Made by a program: the position numbers and the translations under genes. The notes under the pieces were generated by a model. It searched no databases. It was given only the letters and a program-made list of their open reading frames with translations, and was not told the origin of the DNA. This document shows, piece after piece, positions 59,566 through 64,000 of a stretch of DNA of 64,000 bases (positions are counted from its first letter, which is position 1; every line of letters starts with the position of its first letter). The DNA is taken from positions 248,001 to 312,000 of the forward strand of contig NZ_NSKH01000023.1 in the NCBI RefSeq assembly GCF_003144095.1, written 5' to 3'. Source of the DNA: Streptomyces sp. ICBB 8177. Its GTDB lineage: Bacteria > Actinomycetota > Actinomycetes > Streptomycetales > Streptomycetaceae.

Positions 59566-60438
59566 ATGGAGCGTCGCCCGCCTGGGGAGCACTCCGCCCA
59601 GCCGGCCGGGCGCGTTCCGCTCGCCGTGGTCGTCGTGGACGGCGACGGCCCGGTCCTCCACTGGAACAGCGGCGCGCGCAGGCTGTTCGGCGTCGCTCGG
59701 GAAGAGGCCGTCGGCGCCGATTCCCCGGGAGTTCGCATGGCCGTGCCGGACCGCTGCAAGGAGGCGTGGGAGAGCTTCTGGAGGGAGACCGCGGTCCGGG
59801 ACTACGACGCGTCGCTGAGCGTCAAGTCCCACCTGGCACTCTTCGAGCCGTTCGTCGACGGCTCGAAGCCCGTGGTCGACCTCGGGTGCGGCAGCTGCGC
59901 CACGACGCGCTTCCTGGCGGAGCGGTTCGCACGTGCGGCCGGGGTGGACCTCTCCCGCGTCGTCGTCGAACACGCCCGGCGGGCCGACCCGTCCGGCACG
60001 GCGGAGTTCCGGCAGCTGAACGCCGCCGAGCCCGAGCAGGTCCGTGCCCTGCACGCGGAGTTGGGGGACGCCGACGTCCACCTGCGCGCGGTGATCCACC
60101 AGAGCGAACCTGCGGCGCGTCCCGCGATCGCCGCAGCCGTGGCCACGCCGGCCGGGCGGCGCGGCCGGGCCTTCATCGTGGAAGCGCTCGCGGTCGCCAA
60201 GACCGTGATCGCGGACGCGGTCCGGGACGCGGGTGGGCCCCCGCCGAAGATCGCCAGGGTCTTCGCGCACGGGCTCACGCCCGCGGAGACCGAGGACGAG
60301 ACCGTGCCCGAACTGCTGCAGGAGACCGGCCTTTCGGCGCTCGCGAGCGCGCGCGCTGACCTGGTGATGACGGAGTGCCGGGCGGACGGGTCGTCCAGGA
60401 CCGGCCTGCCGACCCAGTGGCTTGTGGCTGGTCGCTGA
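59566..60438 (+). CDS. Chimera of a PAS fragment and a class I SAM-dependent methyltransferase
   Basis: A 290-residue protein. Residues about 15-55 read RVPLAVVVVDGDGPVLHWNSGARRLFGVAREEAVGADSPG, the opening half of a PAS domain as seen in sensor/regulator proteins. From about residue 63 the chain is a methyltransferase: EAWESFWRETAVRDYDASLSVKSHLALFEPFVDGSKPVVDLGCGSCATTRFLAERFARAAGVDLSRVVVEHARR, with SAM motif I VDLGCGSCAT, then AVIHQSEPAARPAIAAAVATPAGRRGRAFIVE. The second half of the PAS domain is missing. The join is abrupt, so this looks like a recent fusion, or a methyltransferase whose start was replaced. The ATG at 59566 is supported by a nearby purine-rich stretch. Confidence 0.75.
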   Translation: MERRPPGEHSAQPAGRVPLAVVVVDGDGPVLHWNSGARRLFGVAREEAVGADSPGVRMAVPDRCKEAWESFWRETAVRDYDASLSVKSHLALFEPFVDGSKPVVDLGCGSCATTRFLAERFARAAGVDLSRVVVEHARRADPSGTAEFRQLNAAEPEQVRALHAELGDADVHLRAVIHQSEPAARPAIAAAVATPAGRRGRAFIVEALAVAKTVIADAVRDAGGPPPKIARVFAHGLTPAETEDETVPELLQETGLSALASARADLVMTECRADGSSRTGLPTQWLVAGR

Positions 60439-60481
60439 GAGTGAGTTCATGAAATCGAGTCTGTGAGCGAGGGGCGGATCG

Positions 60482-60541
60482 CACCAGGCCTGTGGATAAC
60501 TCTAGAGGTCTAGACCTCTAGAGTTATCCACAGGCCTGGTG
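60482..60541. repeat. Perfect 60-bp palindrome with two inverted DnaA-box-like sequences
   Basis: Both 30-bp arms match exactly with no loop and a central CTAG (60510-60513). Each arm carries TTATCCACA or its reverse complement: TGTGGATAA at 60491-60499 and TTATCCACA at 60524-60532. Outside these lie AGGCCT sites and inside them TCTAGA. It sits 31 bp before the M55 peptidase start and 43 bp after the methyltransferase stop. Confidence 0.9.
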
Positions 60542-60572
60542 TCCGTTCGGGCCGCCGCGTACCGTCCGAGCC

Positions 60573-61406
60573 ATGAAGATTCTGATCTCCGCCGACATGG
60601 AGGGCGCCACCGGCGTCACCTGGCCCGCTGACGTGCTGCCCGGCACCGAGCAGTGGCAGCGGTGCCGACGGATGTTCACCTCCGACGTGAACGCGGCCAT
60701 CGCCGGGTTCTTCGACGGGGGCGCGGACGAGGTCCTCGTCAACGAGGCCCACTGGACGATGCGCAACCTCCTCCTGGAGGAATTGGACGAGCGGGCCGTG
60801 ATGCTCACGGGGCGTCACAAAGCCCTGTCGATGGTCGAAGGCGTCCAGCACGGGGACGTCGACGGTGTCGCCTTCCTCGGCTACCACACCGGCGCGGGCA
60901 CCGAAGGCGTCCTGGCCCACACCTACCTCGCCAACTCGATCACCGGTGTCTGGGTCAACGGTGAGCCCGCGGGCGAGGGCAGACTCAACTCCCTGGTCGT
61001 CGCCGAGTACGGCGTCCCCGTCGTCCTGGTCACCGGTGACGACAGGACCGGACTCGACGCCAGGAGCTACGCACCGCGGGCACCGGCGGTCGCGGTCAAG
61101 GACTACGTGTCCCGCTACGCGGCCGTGTGCCGCCCGCCGGCCCGCACCGCGGCCGAGATCAGGGAAGCCGCGCGGCGCGGCGCCGAACTCGCCGTGCGAC
61201 ACGAGCCGGTCCAGGCCGGGCCGTTCACCGTCGAGGTGGAGTTCGACGCCTCCCACCTGGTCTGCGCGGCGACCGTCGTGCCCCTGGTGGAGCAGTGTGG
61301 CGAGCGGCGGGTGCGCTACACCACCGACACCATGTACGAAGGCATCCGCGCCTTCAAGGCCGTGACCACGCTGGTCTCTTCACACGTGGAGGAACACTAT
61401 GGCTGA
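60573..61406 (+). CDS. M55 family D-aminopeptidase
   Basis: A 277-residue zinc peptidase related to DppA of Bacillus. The N-terminal SxDMEG metal motif is present (MKILISADMEGATGVTWP). Further ligands are in ADEVLVNEAHWTMRNLL, DGVAFLGYHTGAGTEGVLAHTY and GEGRLNSLVVAEYGVPVVLVTGDD. DppA-type enzymes release D-Ala from D-amino-acid peptides such as cell-wall fragments. It starts 31 bp after the perfect palindrome and overlaps the next peptidase gene by 8 bp. Confidence 0.9.
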   Translation: MKILISADMEGATGVTWPADVLPGTEQWQRCRRMFTSDVNAAIAGFFDGGADEVLVNEAHWTMRNLLLEELDERAVMLTGRHKALSMVEGVQHGDVDGVAFLGYHTGAGTEGVLAHTYLANSITGVWVNGEPAGEGRLNSLVVAEYGVPVVLVTGDDRTGLDARSYAPRAPAVAVKDYVSRYAAVCRPPARTAAEIREAARRGAELAVRHEPVQAGPFTVEVEFDASHLVCAATVVPLVEQCGERRVRYTTDTMYEGIRAFKAVTTLVSSHVEEHYG

Positions 61407-62763
61407 GTCGACACTGGACCTGCCCCCGGCTCCGCCGCCGGGGCAGCAGGCCCTGGACGAAGTGGTCCGCTTCACCTCCGACCTCATCCGCATCGACACC
61501 ACCAACCGGGGCGGCGGCGACTGTGCCGAGCGGCCCGCCGCCGAGTACGTCGCCGAACGCCTCGCCGACGCCGGGATCGAACCGCGCGTCCTGGAGTCCG
61601 CGCCGGGCCGGGCCAACGTGGTGGCCCGTATCGAGGGCAGCGACCCCTCGGCCGGAGCCCTGCTGGTCCACGGTCATCTCGACGTGGTGCCCGCCGAGCC
61701 CGACGAGTGGAGCGTGCACCCCTTCTCCGGCGAGGTGCGCGACGGCGTGGTCTGGGGGCGCGGCGCCGTCGACATGAAGGACATGGACGCGATGGTGCTC
61801 GCCACCGTACGCGCCTGGGCCAGAGAAGGCCGCAGGCCGCGCCGGGACATCGTGCTGGCGTTCACCGCGGACGAGGAGGACAGCGCCGTCCACGGCTCCG
61901 GATTCCTCGCCGACCGGCACGCCGATCTGTTCGACGGCTGTGTCGAAGGCATCAGCGAGTCGGGCGCGTTCACCTTCCACACCGCATCCGGCCTGCGGCT
62001 CTACCCCGTCGCCGCCGGGGAGCGCGGCACCGCCTGGCTGAAGCTGACGGCCAAGGGCCGGGCCGGGCACGGCTCGAAGGTCAACCGGGAGAACGCCGTC
62101 AGCGCCCTGGCCGCCGCCGTCTCGCGGATCGGCGAACACCACTGGCCGGTCCGGCTCAGCGCGACCGTGCGAGCCGCGCTCGCCGAACTGGCCGCCCTGC
62201 ACGAGATCGACACCGACCTGGACGCGGCCTCGCCCGACGGTCTGGAACGCGCCGTCGAAGCCCTGCTGGAAGCACTCGGCCCGAGCGCGGCGCTGGTCGA
62301 GTCCACCGTCCGCAACAGCTCCAACCCGACGATGTTCTCCGCCGGTTACAAGCTCAACGTGATCCCGGGAGAGGCCACCGCCCACGTGGACGGCCGGATC
62401 GTGCCCGGCGGCGAGGAGGAGTTCACCGAGACCCTGGACCGCCTCACCGGGTCCCGGGTGGACTGGGAGTTCCATCACCGTGAGCGACCGCTCGAGGCGC
62501 CGATCGACTCACCGACGTTCGCCGCGATGCGGGAGGCGCTGGAGCACTTCGACCCCGGAGCCCACGTGGTGCCGTACTGCATGTCCGGAGGCACCGACGC
62601 CAAGCAGTTCGGGCGTCTGGGCATCACCGGATACGGATTCTCACCGCTGAAGCTGCCACCGGGATTCGACTACCAGGCGCTCTTCCACGGAGTCGACGAA
62701 CGTGTTCCGGTGGAGGCGCTGCACTTCGGAGTCCGGGTCCTCGACCGCTTCATGAGCCGGTAA
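61399..62763 (+). CDS. M20 family metallopeptidase
   Basis: A 454-residue M20 (ArgE/DapE/ACY1/CPG2) peptidase with the binuclear zinc motif: LLVHGHLDVVPAEPDEWSVHPFSGEVRDGVVWGRGAVDMKDMDAMV (HGHxDVVP and GRGxxDMK), the catalytic Glu region FTADEEDS, the acid SESGAF and the dimerisation/lid domain (GRAGHGSKVNRENAV). It cleaves short peptides or acylated amino acids. Translation is coupled to M55 upstream. Confidence 0.9.
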   Translation: MAESTLDLPPAPPPGQQALDEVVRFTSDLIRIDTTNRGGGDCAERPAAEYVAERLADAGIEPRVLESAPGRANVVARIEGSDPSAGALLVHGHLDVVPAEPDEWSVHPFSGEVRDGVVWGRGAVDMKDMDAMVLATVRAWAREGRRPRRDIVLAFTADEEDSAVHGSGFLADRHADLFDGCVEGISESGAFTFHTASGLRLYPVAAGERGTAWLKLTAKGRAGHGSKVNRENAVSALAAAVSRIGEHHWPVRLSATVRAALAELAALHEIDTDLDAASPDGLERAVEALLEALGPSAALVESTVRNSSNPTMFSAGYKLNVIPGEATAHVDGRIVPGGEEEFTETLDRLTGSRVDWEFHHRERPLEAPIDSPTFAAMREALEHFDPGAHVVPYCMSGGTDAKQFGRLGITGYGFSPLKLPPGFDYQALFHGVDERVPVEALHFGVRVLDRFMSR

Positions 62764-62811
62764 GCCAGCGACGCGAGAGCGCGCCGCCGCCAAGACAAGG
62801 AGCCAACTGCC

Positions 62812-64000
62812 ATGACCGCCCGAACCGCCCCCTACGGCGCCTGGGAGTCACCGATCGACGCGCTGACGGCGGCGTCTCACGACGGACGCCCGGAGCACCT
62901 CGGCATCGTCGGCGAGGACCTGTGGTGGACCGCGCCCCGCCCCGCGGAGGCAGGGCGCCGCACCCTCATGCGCCGCCGGTCGCAGGACGGCACCGAGCGG
63001 TCCGTGCTGCCCGCGCCGTGGAACGTGCGCACGCGTGTCATCGAGTACGGCGGCGTGCCCTGGGCCGCCGCGCCGCAAGGCCCTTCCCGCCAGAACCCGT
63101 TGATCGTCTTCGTGCACTTCGACGACCAGCGGCTCTACGGCTGGGAACCCGACGTGCCCGGTGCCGAGCCCCGGCCGCTGACGCCGGTGTCGGACATCGG
63201 CGGAGGACTGCGGTGGGCCGAGCCGCGGATCTCGCCGGGAGGCGACGAGGTGTGGTGCGTGCTGGAGGAGTTCACCGGTGAGGGCGCGAGCGACGTGCGG
63301 CGGGTCGTCGCTGCGGTGCCGCTGGACGGTTCGGCCGCCGAGGACCGCTCGCGGGTGCGCGAACTGAGCGGCGGCGAACACCGGTTCGTCACCACACCCC
63401 GGATCTCGCCGGACGGGCGGACGGCGGTGTGGATCGCCTGGGATCACCCGCGGATGCCGTGGGACGGCACGGAGTTGAAGATCGCGGAGGTGACGGACAC
63501 CGGGCTCGCCGGCATCCGCACGCTCATCGGCGGGCCGGACGAGTCGGTCGCGCAGGCCGAATGGACCGGCGACGGCGCGTTGCTCGCGGTCTCGGACCGC
63601 ACCGGGTGGTGGAATCTGTACCGCGTCGACCCGGTCAGCGGTCAGGCGGTCAACCTCTGTCCGCGCGAGGAGGAGTTCGCGGGGCCCGCGTGGCGTATCG
63701 GATCGCGCTGGTTCGCACCGCTGGACGGGGGACTGGTCGCCGTCCTGCACGGGCGCGGCGCACTGCGGCTCGGCATCCTCGACCCCGCCGACGGGGAGAT
63801 CACCGACGCCCCCGGCCCATGGAGCGAATGGGACGCGACCCTCGCCGCGGACGGGACCCGGATCACCGGCGTCGCGGCCACCGCGAGCACCGGCCACGAG
63901 ATCGTGGAGCTCGACACCCGCACCGGGCACTCCCGCGTCGTGGCCGCCGCACACCGGGACACCGTCGATCCGCACATGCTGCCCGACCCGGTGGCGCGCG
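62812..64000 (+). CDS. S9 family peptidase (prolyl oligopeptidase type), truncated by the window edge
   Basis: The frame is open from ATG 62812 to the end of the window (396 codons). Only the N-terminal beta-propeller is seen: repeated blade motifs such as RISPGGDEVWCVLEE, RISPDGRTAVWIAWDHPRMPWDGTELKIAEV, AEWTGDGALLAVSDRTGWWNLYRVDP and WDATLAADGTRITGVAA, typical of S9C acylaminoacyl-type peptidases. The catalytic Ser-Asp-His domain lies beyond the edge. An AAGGAG site precedes the start, 48 bp after M20, so the three peptidases form one operon. Confidence 0.88.
   Translation, partial: MTARTAPYGAWESPIDALTAASHDGRPEHLGIVGEDLWWTAPRPAEAGRRTLMRRRSQDGTERSVLPAPWNVRTRVIEYGGVPWAAAPQGPSRQNPLIVFVHFDDQRLYGWEPDVPGAEPRPLTPVSDIGGGLRWAEPRISPGGDEVWCVLEEFTGEGASDVRRVVAAVPLDGSAAEDRSRVRELSGGEHRFVTTPRISPDGRTAVWIAWDHPRMPWDGTELKIAEVTDTGLAGIRTLIGGPDESVAQAEWTGDGALLAVSDRTGWWNLYRVDPVSGQAVNLCPREEEFAGPAWRIGSRWFAPLDGGLVAVLHGRGALRLGILDPADGEITDAPGPWSEWDATLAADGTRITGVAATASTGHEIVELDTRTGHSRVVAAAHRDTVDPHMLPDPVAR

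Noticed and set aside
54259-60450. A 2063-codon open frame on the minus strand
   Set aside because: It is antisense to the DHA2 exporter, the membrane protein region and the methyltransferase. In high-GC DNA such long stop-free shadows are common. Its translation is Arg/Gly/Ala-rich with no domain except where it overlaps the true membrane-protein strand in another frame.
1-64000. CRISPR arrays, tRNA and rRNA genes
   Set aside because: No regularly spaced 25-40-bp repeats, no cloverleaf-like tRNA and no rRNA-like stretch was seen on reading. The only dense tandem repeat (55093-55265) is coding and not CRISPR-like.

Overview
The window is high-GC actinobacterial DNA and almost certainly Streptomyces. 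Coding regions have strongly G/C-biased third positions, GTG (and probably TTG) starts and Shine-Dalgarno boxes of the GGAGG type. Typical actinomycete families are present: F420-dependent luciferase-like oxidoreductase, crotonyl-CoA carboxylase/reductase with MeaA, Rv2578c radical SAM, secreted GH9 and PNGase A, and a CYP102-type P450. No rRNA, tRNA or CRISPR array was seen.

0-14.8 kb is accessory and partly decayed. It holds an AI-2E-type transporter gene broken by an in-frame TAG. Next is an inverted duplication of a two-gene cassette (48-residue membrane peptide plus diacylglycerol-kinase-like protein), with both kinase copies damaged. A cold-shock gene is also broken by a TAG. A minus-strand detoxification/aromatic cluster follows (VOC dioxygenase, FMN reductase, alpha/beta hydrolase, FAD monooxygenase, TetR), with the same palindrome (core GAACATGTTC) before the monooxygenase and the regulator. 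Inserted at the 3' end of an Xre regulator is an 864-bp transposon-like element with 53-bp perfect terminal inverted repeats and a 6-bp target duplication (GCCGGT). Its only gene is an unfamiliar three-repeat protein. Beyond it lie an alcohol dehydrogenase remnant, a serine recombinase with two in-frame TAG codons, an IS3 OrfA remnant and a tyrosine integrase with a TTA codon.

14.8-29.6 kb is ordinary chromosome: pcaL fusion, metallo-hydrolase, exonuclease III, cupin, secreted PNGase A, TfoX C-domain protein, ZIP transporter, two small proteins, secreted GH9, a self-sufficient P450-reductase divergent from a PAS-LuxR regulator, and an isochorismatase-type hydrolase followed by MarR with a perfect operator-like palindrome.

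29.8-36.1 kb is a tight plus-strand operon for reductive pyrimidine or hydantoin breakdown: nitrilase-type amidohydrolase, class III aminotransferase, dihydropyrimidinase/hydantoinase, F420-type oxidoreductase and NCS1 permease. A classical dihydropyrimidine dehydrogenase gene is absent. 36.1-43.5 kb holds an FAD oxidoreductase, SCP2-type protein, gamma-glutamyltransferase, CU044_2847-type protein, glycerate kinase and the overlapping psd-pssA pair.

43.7-52.1 kb is the ethylmalonyl-CoA cluster: ccr, meaA, MaoC hydratase and acyl-CoA dehydrogenase, then TetR and a double-module 3-hydroxyacyl-CoA dehydrogenase. No lyase gene (mcl/citE-like) lies in the operon. 52.4-64 kb holds Rv2578c-type radical SAM, an SRPBCC protein, a DHA2 exporter with a long repetitive N-terminus and three C-terminal beta-sandwich repeats, a membrane protein, a PAS-methyltransferase chimera, a perfect 60-bp palindrome carrying two DnaA-box-like sequences, and a peptidase operon (M55, M20, S9) that runs off the right edge.
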